NCBI RefSeq assembly: GCF_001676385.1
Contig: NZ_LYVJ01000002.1
Location: forward strand, 1-64,000
Direction: 5' to 3'
Source: Stenotrophomonas maltophilia
GTDB taxonomy: Bacteria > Pseudomonadota > Gammaproteobacteria > Xanthomonadales > Xanthomonadaceae
Length of the DNA: 64,000 nucleotides
The notes beneath the pieces were generated by a model, which was given only the letters and a program-made list of their open reading frames with translations, did no database searches and was not told the DNA's origin. Positions 44,830 to 56,223 of this stretch are shown piece after piece (position 1 is the stretch's first letter; every line of letters starts with the position of its first letter). Made by a program: the position numbers and the translations under genes.

Positions 44830-45537
44830 ATGAATCTTCCCAACGACCACATCGTCAAGAGCTACGACGAAGAGCAGCAGCGCCTGGTGGCCGAAATCGT
44901 GCGCATGGGCGAGATGGCCGTCGCCCAGCTCGAAGCCTCGATGGACGTGATCGAGAAGCGCGACGAGAACGCCGCCCACCGGATCATCGCCAACGACGAA
45001 GCGATCGACGCGCTGGAACAGCAGATCAGCCATGACGTGATGCGCCTGGCGCTGCGCGGCCCGATGGCGCGCGACCTGCGCGAGATCCTGGCGGGCCTGC
45101 GCATCCCGGCCGACATCGAGCGTATTGGCGACTATGCGGCCAACGTTGCCAAGCGTTCGATCGCGCTGGGCAAGGTACCGCCGCTGCCGCAGATCCAGGG
45201 CCTGCGTGCGCTGGGCCGGCTGGCCGCGCAGCAGGTCCGCCGTGCCATCGCCGCCTACCGCGACAACGATGCCGAGGCCGCCCTGGCCCTGCGCGAAGAC
45301 GACGCGCGCCTGGATGCGCAGTACACCGCGCTGTTCCGCGAGCTGTTGACCTACATGATGGAAGATCCGCGCAACATCACGCCGTGTACTCATCTGCTGT
45401 TCATGGCCAAGAATCTGGAGCGCGTGGGTGACCATGCCACCAACATCGCCGAGAACGTGTGGTTCCTGGTGCATGGCGAGCAGCCCCTGCCGCCGCGTGA
45501 GAAGCGCGACGAGACGTCCAGCACCGGCCAGCCTTGA
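44830..45537 (+). CDS. phoU: phosphate signalling regulator PhoU
   Basis: This 235-residue protein is made of two PhoU three-helix repeats, each with the metal-binding E/DxxxD pattern (AALALREDDARLD region; DLREILAGLRIPADIERIGDYA and MAKNLERVGDHATNIAENVWF). PhoU links the Pst transporter to the PhoR kinase and turns the Pho response off when phosphate is plentiful. It is the last gene of the pst set and is followed by a strong terminator. No phoB or phoR gene lies in the window. Confidence 0.95.
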   Translation: MNLPNDHIVKSYDEEQQRLVAEIVRMGEMAVAQLEASMDVIEKRDENAAHRIIANDEAIDALEQQISHDVMRLALRGPMARDLREILAGLRIPADIERIGDYAANVAKRSIALGKVPPLPQIQGLRALGRLAAQQVRRAIAAYRDNDAEAALALREDDARLDAQYTALFRELLTYMMEDPRNITPCTHLLFMAKNLERVGDHATNIAENVWFLVHGEQPLPPREKRDETSSTGQP

Positions 45538-45563
45538 TGCTGCATCGCAACAGCCGGGTCGGC

Positions 45564-45602
45564 CACAGAGGGCCGCTGTCTTGATGACAGCGGCCCTCTG
45601 TG
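45564..45602 (+). terminator. strong terminator after phoU
   Basis: A perfect 17-bp stem with a 5-base loop lies 26 bases after the phoU stop, with TTT after it. It separates the pst-phoU transcript from the EGKCG-peptide operon. Confidence 0.85.
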
Positions 45603-45655
45603 TTTCCGGGGGGCTGGTCTTGCCCCGCACGCTACGCCTGGATGCCCGTCGGCGG

Positions 45656-45705
45656 CAAATCTCACGAAAATTTGAGTTCTTGGCGAGGATTCGTTGAGTA
45701 GGATC
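45656..45705 (+). promoter_or_regulatory. AT-rich candidate promoter region of the EGKCG-peptide operon
   Basis: This is the only AT-rich patch in the gap between the phoU terminator and the precursor gene. It includes TTGAGT (45672-45677), ATTCGTTGAG and a CAAAT-N9-ATTTG inverted repeat (45656-45674). No sigma-70 pair with good spacing is evident, so an alternative sigma factor is possible. Confidence 0.3.
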
Positions 45706-45760
45706 GCTACACCATCGACTCACCCCGGGCGCACCCGCCCACCACCCAGGAGCAAGACTG

Positions 45761-47757
<1,997 letters not shown>

Positions 47758-47779
47758 CCCCTTCCACGGAGAGAGCCCG

Positions 47780-48301
47780 ATGAAACTTCCGACCCTGGCC
47801 AGCGCGCGTGGCCAGCTGGACCGCCTTGGCCCCTGGCTTGCCCCGCTCGGCCTGCGCCTGTTGCTGGCGTGGGAGTATTTCGAGTCCGGCCGCGAGAAAC
47901 TGCTGGGCCAGAACTGGTTTTCCGACCTGCAGGACGCGTTTCCGTTCCCGTTCGACCAATTGCCGGCCACGCTGAACTGGCAGCTGGCGACCTGGTTCGA
48001 ACTGGTGGGCGCAGCCTGCCTGCTGTTGGGCTTGGGCACCCGGTTCGCGGCAGCCAGCCTGCTGGCGCTGACGGTGGTGGCCACCTATGCGGTGCACTGG
48101 CCGGCGGAATGGAATTCGCTGGGTGAACTGGCGATGGGTTACGCGATCAGCGACCAGGGCTTCGGCAATTTCAAGCTGCCCGTGCTGTTCATGGCCATGT
48201 TGCTGCCCCTGCTGTTCACCGGTGGCGGAAAGCTGAGCCTGGATGCTTGGCTGGCGCGCTGGTATCCCTCGGCCACGGTGGCACGGCCCGCGGCCAGGTA
48301 G
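47780..48301 (+). CDS. DoxX-family membrane protein (HvfD/GigT-like)
   Basis: This 173-residue protein has four hydrophobic segments typical of DoxX ([22 protein letters not shown], in part; [41 protein letters not shown]). The ATG at 47780 has GGAGAG upstream, 22 bases after the DUF2063 stop. DoxX proteins end Hvf/Gig-type operons. Their role is unclear, possibly an electron-transfer or redox function at the inner membrane. Confidence 0.88.
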   Translation: MKLPTLASARGQLDRLGPWLAPLGLRLLLAWEYFESGREKLLGQNWFSDLQDAFPFPFDQLPATLNWQLATWFELVGAACLLLGLGTRFAAASLLALTVVATYAVHWPAEWNSLGELAMGYAISDQGFGNFKLPVLFMAMLLPLLFTGGGKLSLDAWLARWYPSATVARPAAR

Positions 48302-48314
48302 GTCGGTACGCCGT

Positions 48315-48333
48315 GTGCCAACCCAGGTTGGCA
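48315..48333. repeat. TGCCAACC-type palindromic repeat
   Basis: A hairpin TGCCAACC-CA-GGTTGGCA followed by CCTACCGG lies in the gap between the DoxX gene and rnt. It is of the same small family as the copies near 33230 and 61113. Confidence 0.55.
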
Positions 48334-48447
48334 CCTACCGGCGTCCCGGGCATCTGCTACTCCGAAGGTGTCGGCCTGGCTCGACACACGCCCACGCAGG
48401 GCCCCGTACATCATGGGCCCGCCGGGCGCTCAGGGCCGCTCTGCTAG

Positions 48448-49107
<660 letters not shown>

Positions 49108-49158
49108 GACAGCCAACGGCGGAGCCCCTCGTGGCGGGCTGACAGCGATTCCTGGTAG

Positions 49159-49262
49159 GGCCGGGCGGGTGGACTGCGCAGGGGGCGCTGCAAGTACATC
49201 CCTGTAAGCTCGGTCGCCGCATCCATGCGGCTCACGCCCCTGCGCAGCCCACCCGCCCGGCC
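49159..49262. repeat. 104-bp element bounded by 26-bp inverted repeats
   Basis: The arms 49159-49184 and 49237-49262 pair with a single mismatch. Inside are TACA-TCCC-TGTA and GCCGCATCCATGCGGC small palindromes. It resembles the element at 33028-33207 in layout, in the GCATCCATGC core and in the CCCACCCGCC...GACAG tail. It takes up much of the 322-base gap between rnt and the next gene, which also holds a GCCGACC-type repeat (49370-49395) and an ATCCACG-type hairpin (49407-49425). Confidence 0.75.
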
Positions 49263-49406
49263 ACGGACAGTTTCCAGCGAGCGCCACGGAAAGATCAGAC
49301 AAAGCGGGAGCAACAGCGGGTCGCTGCGCTCGTTGGGCTGCCGATCACCTCTGTGGTGGATCACTTCCCTGGTGGGCGCCGACCGTTGGTACGGCAACAC
49401 CAGCAG

Positions 49407-49425
49407 ATCCACGCCGTGCGTGGAT
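49407..49425. repeat. ATCCACG-type SMAG-like hairpin
   Basis: ATCCACGCCGTGCGTGGAT forms an 8-bp stem with a 3-base loop just beyond the stop of the GGDEF gene on the minus strand. It resembles a common SMAG sequence variant. Confidence 0.5.
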
Positions 49426-49429
49426 GCGA

Positions 49430-52400
49430 TCAACCAATGCTCGTGCGGTCGCGTCCGTCGCTCTTGGCACGATACAGCGCGCGGTCGGCGCGCTGGTACA
49501 GCAGTGCCGGCGTGCGATCATCCGCAGCCAGCTCGACCAGGCCGGCACTGAAGGTCACGCGCAGCCCATCGATGCCGGCCCAGTCGGTGTGGTCGTGGAA
49601 CAGGCCGCGCAGGCGCGCGCACAGCTGCGCGGCTTCCTCGAGGCGGGTGTCGTTGAGCAGCAGCGCGAATTCCTCGCCACCGGTACGCGCCGGCAGGTCC
49701 GAATCACGGCTGGCCGCCGCAATCAGCGTTGCCACCTGGACCAGGACGGCGTCGCCGACGCTGTGGCTGTAGCGATCGTTGACGTCCTTGAAACGATCGA
49801 TATCCAGCACCACCAGGCACAGCGGGTGGCCGCTGCGTTGCGAGCGGGCGAAATCGCGCGCCAACGTTTCGTCGAAGGCGCGGCGGTTGGCCAGGCCCGT
49901 GAGGGCATCTTCGCGCGCCTGCCGTTCGAAGGCCTCGGCCTGCCGCGCCAGGCGCTCGGCCAGCTCGGTCTTCTCCTCGTTCAGCGCCTGCAGGTGCACG
50001 GTCTTGGCCTGCAGGTCGAAGGTCGCCTCGTCCACGCGCCGCGCCAGGCGCAGGTTGCTGGCCTGCAACTGCTGCAGCAGGAGGCGGTACAGCACGACCA
50101 GTCCCACCAGCAGCAACAGCCCGCCCAGCACCTGCACGCTGCGTCGCTGCCACCAGAATGGCTCCACGGTAAAGCTCCAGATCGCTTCCTGCTGGCCCCA
50201 GCTGCCGCCCGGATGGGCAGCGGCCACGTGCAGCGTGTAGTCGCCCGGCGGCAGGCCGACGAATTCAACACTGCGCTGCGGGCCGCGCTCGACCCAACCG
50301 GCATCCAGCCCATCCAGTCGCGTTCGATAGCGGATGCGGTCGGACATCAGGTAGCTGAGGCCGACATAGCTGACCGACAGCCGGCGCCCCCCCGCAATGT
50401 GGTTGCGCTCGGATCCTTCCCAGTGCACGGGTGCGCCATCCACCTGCACGCTTTCGATCGCCGCCGGCGGCGAAGGGCGTTCGCGGAAACGCTGCAGGCG
50501 CTTCGGGTCGACCATGCTCAGGCCACCGGCGGTGACCACCCAGAAGGTACCGTCCTGGCGCAGGATCGCCGACGGGCCCGAGCTGCCGTTGGCCTGCGCG
50601 TTGGCCATGCCGTCGATCTCGTTGTAACGCTCCACCACCACCCGTGGCACGCGGCCATCGGCTGCCGCGTTGAGCGCCGCCATGTCGGTGCGCAATACGC
50701 CGCGGTTGCTGCTGATCCACACGTTTCCAAGCCTGTCCGGCACCAGTTGGAACACCGCGTCCACCGGCATCCCCTGCTCCAGCCCGACCCGCGCAAGCGT
50801 GCCGTCCTGCCAACGATAGAGGCCGCGGTCACTGCTGATCCACATCGCGCCGCCCACCTGATGGAAACCGAACACGCTGCGGCCGCCACCGAGGGGCGCC
50901 AGGTCGATCGACTGCACCCGGCCGCCGCGCAGCACGCGGATGCCCTCGATGGTGCCGATCCACAGGTTGCCCCGCGGGTCATGTTCGAGCGCGGTGATCA
51001 GGCCACCCGGCATGCCCGGCACGCTCGAGACCTGGACCCGGTCGCCGTCGATGCGCACCACGCCCTTCTGCGTGCCGGCCCAGACCACGCCCTGTGGATC
51101 GACGCTGATCGCGCGGATGTTGCCACCGGGCATGCCGTCGGCCGCAGCGTAGGCGTGGCGCAGGCGGCCATCCCGGCCGAGGCGGTAGACACCGTCGCCG
51201 AAGGTGCCCACCCACAGGTCGCCATCCGGTCCCTGCGCCAGGCTGAGGACCGACGGTGCCTTGCCGCCGCGATTGTGCAGCGGCACCGCACGGAAGCGGC
51301 CATCCGGCGTCTGCAGGTCGAGGCCGCTGGCGCTGCCGACCCACAGCTGCCCGTCGCGGTCCTCGAACACGGTGCGCACATAGTCGCCACTGAGCCCGTC
51401 ACGCTCGGTGTAGCTGCTGAACAGCGTTTCACGCAGGCGGTACAGGCCGCCGTTGGCGCCGACCCAGATGCTGCCTTCGGCGTCCTCGCGCAGGCTCACC
51501 ACGCGCCCGCCCGGCAGGTTCAGGCCGGCCGGCAACCGCTCCAGTCCATGCGAAGAGATGCGCAGCAGGCCCTGGTTCTCGGTGCCCAGCCACAGGTCGC
51601 CGTGGCGGTCCTGCAACATCGACGTCATGTGCAGCTGGCCCGGCAGGCGGTGCACCAGCACCAGCCTGTCGCCCTCCAGGCGGTACAGGCGCTCGCCGGC
51701 GACGATCCACAGCGTGCCGTCCGGCGCCCGGTATGGCCAAGACAGGCCGCTGCCGGCGCCCAGGCCCCATGCCGCCGGCGCGCGCTTGAGCACGCCGTCG
51801 TTGTCGCGCAGTACCAGCCCGTCGAGCGTTCCGATCCAGACCCGGTCCTGCGCATCGACCGCCAGCTTGGTGAAGCTCATGGCCATCGGCAGTTCGGGCG
51901 CGGGCGCCTGGTAGGCAATGCCCCTGTCCGGCAGCAGGTAGCCGATGCCCTTGCCTTCGTACAGCAGCCACAGGCGGCCCTGGCTGTCCATCTGCATGGA
52001 CTGGATCAGTACCTGCGGGGTATCGGCCCGGTGTTCCCAGACCCGCCATTGGCCGTCGCTGCCCCGGTGGCTGACGTTGCCACGCGAATCGCTGATCCAC
52101 AGGCCGCCCTGGCGATCGACGAACAGTGCACCGATGCCGTTGTCGCGCAGGCCTGGCCGCGTGCTGCGGTCAAACACGGTGAAATCCAGCCCGTTGTAAC
52201 GGACCAGCCCTTCCCAGGTGGCGAACCACAAATGCCCTTCCGGCGTCTGTGCGATGTCGCGCAACGAGTTGTGCGGCAGGCCATTGCGCGAGGTCCATAC
52301 GTCGATGGCGTAATCGCGCAGCGGCGGTGCCCCCTCCTGTGCTGCCAGCGGCAGGGCCATCGCCAGCATCAGCCACAGCAGGCCCAGCCGCAGCGCGCGG

Positions 52401-52456
52401 GCCAGTCCTGGCCCACGGCGCTCCCGCCCACGCCGGTCGCCCCCCTGCCCGCCCAT
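49430..52456 (-). CDS. periplasmic beta-propeller/Y_Y_Y receptor with GGDEF output
   Basis: From the ATG at 52456 the protein is 1008 residues. It has a signal peptide or N-terminal anchor (LGLLWLMLAMALPLAAQ), then about fourteen short Reg_prop-type repeats (for example GHLWFATWEGLVRYNG, GDLWVGTFGDGVYRLG) making two seven-bladed propellers. A Y_Y_Y domain (YTLHVAAAHPGG) follows, then one membrane helix (VQVLGGLLLLVGLVVLYRLL), a coiled coil and a GGDEF domain. The active site GGEEF is at 926-930, with an RDSD inhibition motif before it. It should sense a periplasmic ligand and make c-di-GMP. The frame is open upstream of 52456 but without similarity. Confidence 0.9.
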   Translation of the reverse strand: MGGQGGDRRGRERRGPGLARALRLGLLWLMLAMALPLAAQEGAPPLRDYAIDVWTSRNGLPHNSLRDIAQTPEGHLWFATWEGLVRYNGLDFTVFDRSTRPGLRDNGIGALFVDRQGGLWISDSRGNVSHRGSDGQWRVWEHRADTPQVLIQSMQMDSQGRLWLLYEGKGIGYLLPDRGIAYQAPAPELPMAMSFTKLAVDAQDRVWIGTLDGLVLRDNDGVLKRAPAAWGLGAGSGLSWPYRAPDGTLWIVAGERLYRLEGDRLVLVHRLPGQLHMTSMLQDRHGDLWLGTENQGLLRISSHGLERLPAGLNLPGGRVVSLREDAEGSIWVGANGGLYRLRETLFSSYTERDGLSGDYVRTVFEDRDGQLWVGSASGLDLQTPDGRFRAVPLHNRGGKAPSVLSLAQGPDGDLWVGTFGDGVYRLGRDGRLRHAYAAADGMPGGNIRAISVDPQGVVWAGTQKGVVRIDGDRVQVSSVPGMPGGLITALEHDPRGNLWIGTIEGIRVLRGGRVQSIDLAPLGGGRSVFGFHQVGGAMWISSDRGLYRWQDGTLARVGLEQGMPVDAVFQLVPDRLGNVWISSNRGVLRTDMAALNAAADGRVPRVVVERYNEIDGMANAQANGSSGPSAILRQDGTFWVVTAGGLSMVDPKRLQRFRERPSPPAAIESVQVDGAPVHWEGSERNHIAGGRRLSVSYVGLSYLMSDRIRYRTRLDGLDAGWVERGPQRSVEFVGLPPGDYTLHVAAAHPGGSWGQQEAIWSFTVEPFWWQRRSVQVLGGLLLLVGLVVLYRLLLQQLQASNLRLARRVDEATFDLQAKTVHLQALNEEKTELAERLARQAEAFERQAREDALTGLANRRAFDETLARDFARSQRSGHPLCLVVLDIDRFKDVNDRYSHSVGDAVLVQVATLIAAASRDSDLPARTGGEEFALLLNDTRLEEAAQLCARLRGLFHDHTDWAGIDGLRVTFSAGLVELAADDRTPALLYQRADRALYRAKSDGRDRTSIG

Positions 52457-52632
52457 CAGCGCAGCGGTGGCAGCCAGGTGCGGCCGGCCAGGCCGGCAGC
52501 GTGCGGGTACAACCGGGCAGCGCGGGACGGCATGCCTGCGGGAATGGGCTGACTCATCGTGGGGAGGCTGGGGAGGTGCGCAGATGATAGGCGAAAGCCC
52601 TTCTCTGGCGTCACCATGACAGGGGGAAGGGC

Positions 52633-54042
52633 TCAGCCCGCCCGGCCCGGTGGCATGACCTGGGCGCTGGCCGGCCACTGCACCACGGCCTCAAGGCCGC
52701 CCTCGGCCCGGTTGCGCAGCCACAGCCGGGCGCCGTCCTTCTCGGCCAGTGCACGGGCGATGGTCAGGCCGAGACCCGCGCCCCCGGTCGCGCGCGAGCG
52801 TGACGTCTCCACCCGCACGAACGGATCAAACACCGCCTCCAGCTGCTCGTCTGCCAGGCCCGGACCGTCGTCGGCCACCGTCACGGTAATCGCGCCGCCA
52901 CTGCGTTGCACCCGCACCCGTGCGCGATGGGCGTACATCACCGCGTTGTCCACCAGGTTGGAAAACAAGCGGTGCATGGCCAGCGGGCGCAACATCAGCA
53001 CCGCCCCGGTCCCGCCTTCGAAGACCACGTCGCCCCCCCCCTCGGCGGTGTCCTCGACGATGCTCTCCAGCAGCGAGTCCAGGTCCAGCGCGGCGCGCTG
53101 CTCGGCGCTTTCGGCGCTGCGGGCCAGTTCCAGGCCTTCGCGCACCAGCGCCTGCATGGCCGCCAGATCACCGATCAGGCGCTCGCGCAGCGCTTCGTCG
53201 CTGACATTCTCCAGGCGCAGGCGGAGCCGGGTCAGCGGGGTCTGCAGGTCATGGGTGATCGCCGCCAGCATCTGCGTGCGCTCGGCCAGGTGCCGCTGCA
53301 GGCGGTGCTGCATGGCGTTGAAGGCTTCCGCGGCACGCTGCACTTCGCGTGGGCCGCGCAGTGGCAGCGGGGCCCGCTGCAGGTCGTCACCGAGATCCTC
53401 GGCGGCGGCGGCCAGTTCCTGCAGGGGCGCACTGGCGATGCGCGCAACGATGTAGGCCAGCACCGCAATGGCCAGCACCAGCAGGGTCAGGAACCAGGGG
53501 TCCACGGCAAGAATGCCGTTATGCGCCACGGCCGGTGAGTCCAGCGCCAGCTTCAGCAGCGTACCGTCGTTGAGGGTCACGTCGACCGCCCGGCACTTGG
53601 GCGGGATGAACGCCGGATCACGCTCGCGCGGGGGCTTGCGGAATCCGGGCGGTGGCGGGGGCAGCAGTTCCTGCAGCCGGGGAATGCAGGAGCGGAACGA
53701 GGTGAAGTGCACGTGCGCGCGAGATACCGGGCCGGGCCGGTCTTCCAGCACTTCCATCAGGGCCGTGTCGGCCCGCCCAAGCCGTGCACCGGGCTCCAGC
53801 GCACGCACGCTCGGACCGCCGATCTCGAGCAGGCGCTCGCGCAGCTCCGGGTTGCCATCAAGCAGATTCACATAGCCCTGCAGGCGGTCGGCGATGCGAT
53901 TGAGGTTCTGCCGCTCGAACTCCTGCTGCCGCTTGGAGGTGGCCAGCATGGTCGCACCGATCGCGGCCACGCTCATGCCCAGCAGCAGGATCACGAACAG
54001 CCGCCCGACCATCGAGGACAGGAAATGGCGCAGGCGCTTCAT
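52633..54042 (-). CDS. sensor histidine kinase beside macABC
   Basis: This 469-residue kinase has a first membrane helix (LFVILLLGMSVAAIGATML), a periplasmic part with a proline-rich loop (LLPPPPPGF), a second helix (WFLTLLVLAIAVLAYIVARI), a HAMP domain, the H box with His264 (AAITHDLQTPLTRLR), the N box (LFSNLVDNAVMYAH) and G boxes (VADDGPGL, GGAGLGL). It starts six bases after the stop of the response regulator and is co-transcribed with it. The pair lies divergent from macABC and probably controls it; the S. maltophilia literature has such a pair beside macABC. Confidence 0.9.
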   Translation of the reverse strand: MKRLRHFLSSMVGRLFVILLLGMSVAAIGATMLATSKRQQEFERQNLNRIADRLQGYVNLLDGNPELRERLLEIGGPSVRALEPGARLGRADTALMEVLEDRPGPVSRAHVHFTSFRSCIPRLQELLPPPPPGFRKPPRERDPAFIPPKCRAVDVTLNDGTLLKLALDSPAVAHNGILAVDPWFLTLLVLAIAVLAYIVARIASAPLQELAAAAEDLGDDLQRAPLPLRGPREVQRAAEAFNAMQHRLQRHLAERTQMLAAITHDLQTPLTRLRLRLENVSDEALRERLIGDLAAMQALVREGLELARSAESAEQRAALDLDSLLESIVEDTAEGGGDVVFEGGTGAVLMLRPLAMHRLFSNLVDNAVMYAHRARVRVQRSGGAITVTVADDGPGLADEQLEAVFDPFVRVETSRSRATGGAGLGLTIARALAEKDGARLWLRNRAEGGLEAVVQWPASAQVMPPGRAG

Positions 54043-54048
54043 CGCGGC

Positions 54049-54777
54049 TTATTCGAGACTGACCGACGAGGCCAGTACGTAGCCTTCGTTGCGGACGGTC
54101 TTGATCAGTCCGTCCGGGCCGCCGTCGTCGCCCAGCTTGTTGCGCAGGCGGCTGACCTGCAGGTCGATCGCACGGTCCTGCGCCTCATAGTTGCGGCCAC
54201 TGCTGAGGGCCACCAGCTGCTCGCGCGACAGCACCTTGTTGGCATGGGCGACGAATACCCGCAGCAGGCGGAATTCGGCACCGGACAACACCACCACGCG
54301 GTCGTCCGGATCCACCAGATGGCGATGCTCCAGGTCGAACACCCAGCGCGAGAAGCGCGCACGGCGCACCGCCAGTGGCTCCAGGTTGGCCGGCAGCGCC
54401 TCGGTCCGGCGCAGCACGTTGCGGATGCGGGCGAGCAGCTCGCGCGGCTCGAACGGCTTGGCCAGGTAATCATCGGCGCCCATTTCCAGGCCCAGCACGC
54501 GGTCGATCGGCTCGGCGCGCGCGGTCAGCATGATCACCGGCGTATTCGAGCGCGCGCGCAGGTCGCGGCACAATGTCAGGCCATCCTCGCGCGGCAGGTT
54601 GAGGTCGAGCACGATCAGGTCGACGTGCTCACGGTCCAGCAGCTGGCGCATGGCCGTCCCGTCCGCGGCCATGCTCACCTGGTAGCCGGCCCGGCCAAGC
54701 TGTTCCGCCAGCAGGGTACGGATGTCGTTGTCGTCGTCGACAATCAGCAGTCGATGCATCGGGGTTTCGGTCTCCAT
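54049..54777 (-). CDS. OmpR/PhoB-type response regulator beside macABC
   Basis: This 242-residue regulator starts at 54777 (METETPMHRLLIVDDD). It has a receiver domain with Asp58 (LIVLDLNLPREDG) and Lys in LAKPFEP, and a winged-helix DNA-binding domain (FRLLRVFVAHANKVLSREQL, DLQVSRLRNKLGDDG). The frame is open 21 codons further upstream without similarity. It is first in the regulator-kinase unit, divergent from macA. An imperfect operator candidate lies in the shared gap. Confidence 0.92.
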   Translation of the reverse strand: METETPMHRLLIVDDDNDIRTLLAEQLGRAGYQVSMAADGTAMRQLLDREHVDLIVLDLNLPREDGLTLCRDLRARSNTPVIMLTARAEPIDRVLGLEMGADDYLAKPFEPRELLARIRNVLRRTEALPANLEPLAVRRARFSRWVFDLEHRHLVDPDDRVVVLSGAEFRLLRVFVAHANKVLSREQLVALSSGRNYEAQDRAIDLQVSRLRNKLGDDGGPDGLIKTVRNEGYVLASSVSLE

Positions 54778-54832
54778 GTCGCAATCATCCCGTGTCGGCC
54801 GCTGAACCGCATCCGGGGCAATACGTACCAGT

Positions 54833-54855
54833 GTATCCACCCGACAACCGGATAC
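54833..54855. promoter_or_regulatory. inverted repeat in the regulator-macA gap
   Basis: GTATCC (54833-54838) and GGATAC (54850-54855) form a 6-bp inverted repeat with 11 bases between them, in the 204-base gap between the divergent regulator and macA. It could be an operator. The evidence is only position and symmetry. Confidence 0.3.
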
Positions 54856-54981
54856 CTGTGGTTACGCGCATTTGCCGACAGTGTTACACAGGGACACACC
54901 CCGAGGATTGAGCCGCCCGCCGCCCGGTCTTCACAATGCCCGCCAACGCCGCAGCAGCGGCCCCGAGAGTGAAGCCACGAC

Positions 54982-56223
54982 GTGACATTCCGCCTGTTGC
55001 CCGCGACCCGCCGGAGTCGCCTGATCCTGCTCGCCCTGCCCGCCCTGGTCGTCGCCGCGGCGGCCTGGTGGTGGCTGCGCAAGCCCGAGGCACCGGCCCT
55101 GGCAACCACGCCGGTCAGCCGCGGTGACATCGAGCAGACCGTGGAAGCCACCGGCGTGATTGATGCCTACAAGCTGGTCAGCGTCGGTGCGCAGGCCTCC
55201 GGCCAGATCAGGTCGCTGAAAGTCCAGCTGGGCGATACCGTGAAGGAAGGCGACCTGATCGCCGAAATCGACGCCACCACCCAGCAGAACCAGGTGCTCA
55301 ATGCCCAGGCCGCGCTCGACCAGGTCAGCGCCCAGCGCGCCGTGCAGCAGGCCACCCTGCGCCAGGCCGAACTGGAATTCGCGCGCCAGCAGCAGATGCT
55401 GGCCGCCGAAGCGACATCGCGCCAGGAATACGATGCTGCCGAGGCCCAGCTGAAGACTGCGCGTGCCCAGCTGCAGTCCTACGAGGCACAGATCAAGGGC
55501 CGCCAGACCGAACTGGGGACCGCTCGCGCCAACCTGGCCTACACCCGCATCACCGCACCGATGGACGGCACCGTGGTGGCGGTGGTGGCCGAGGAAGGAC
55601 GTACCGTGAATGCCAACCAGACCGCACCGACCATTGTCATGCTGGCGCGGCTGGACGTGGTCACCGTCAACGCCGAGATCTCCGAGGCCGACGTGGTCAA
55701 GATCAAGCCCGGCATGCCGGTCTATTTCACCACTTTGGGCGACCCGGACCGCAAGTACCACGCCACCCTGCGGCAGATCAATCCCGCGCCCGCGTCGATC
55801 GCCAGCGAGAGCACGTCCGGCTCCAGCGGTTCGTCCGGCTCCAGCTCCAGCAGTGCGGTCTACTACAACGCACTGTTCGATGTGGAAAACCCGGATGGCA
55901 CCCTGCGCATTGACATGACCGCGCAGGTCTCGGTGCTGCTGAACCAGGCCAGGGCGGCACTGCTGGTGCCGTCGGTGGCGCTGGGCCCGAAGACACGTGA
56001 TGGCGGGCACGTCGTGCGCGTGGTCGACGCGAACGGCCAGCCGCAGCCGCGCACGGTGAAAGTCGGCATCAACAACGGTGCCTCGGCCGAAATCGTTTCG
56101 GGCCTGGAAGAAGGCGAGCGCGTGGTGGTCGGCGAAGCCACCGCCGGCGCAGCCCACCCCGGCGGCAGCCGGGGCGGCATGCCGGTGCGGGTCGGTGGCC
56201 CGGGCATGGGCCCGCGGCGATGA
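54982..56223 (+). CDS. macA: MacA-type periplasmic adaptor of tripartite efflux pump
   Basis: The 413-residue adaptor starts at a GTG (54982). It has an N-terminal membrane anchor ([19 protein letters not shown]), a lipoyl half ([21 protein letters not shown]), a long alpha-hairpin (residues about 105-180, [20 protein letters not shown]), the second lipoyl half ([13 protein letters not shown]) and a beta-barrel domain. A Ser/Gly run ([13 protein letters not shown]) near residue 275 is unusual and looks like a flexible loop. The stop overlaps macB (ATGA). It joins MacB to the outer-membrane channel. Confidence 0.93.
   Translation: MTFRLLPATRRSRLILLALPALVVAAAAWWWLRKPEAPALATTPVSRGDIEQTVEATGVIDAYKLVSVGAQASGQIRSLKVQLGDTVKEGDLIAEIDATTQQNQVLNAQAALDQVSAQRAVQQATLRQAELEFARQQQMLAAEATSRQEYDAAEAQLKTARAQLQSYEAQIKGRQTELGTARANLAYTRITAPMDGTVVAVVAEEGRTVNANQTAPTIVMLARLDVVTVNAEISEADVVKIKPGMPVYFTTLGDPDRKYHATLRQINPAPASIASESTSGSSGSSGSSSSSAVYYNALFDVENPDGTLRIDMTAQVSVLLNQARAALLVPSVALGPKTRDGGHVVRVVDANGQPQPRTVKVGINNGASAEIVSGLEEGERVVVGEATAGAAHPGGSRGGMPVRVGGPGMGPRR

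Noticed and set aside
49424..52552. 1042-codon open frame opposite the GGDEF receptor gene
   Set aside because: Antisense shadow; the minus-strand frame has clear propeller, Y_Y_Y and GGDEF motifs.
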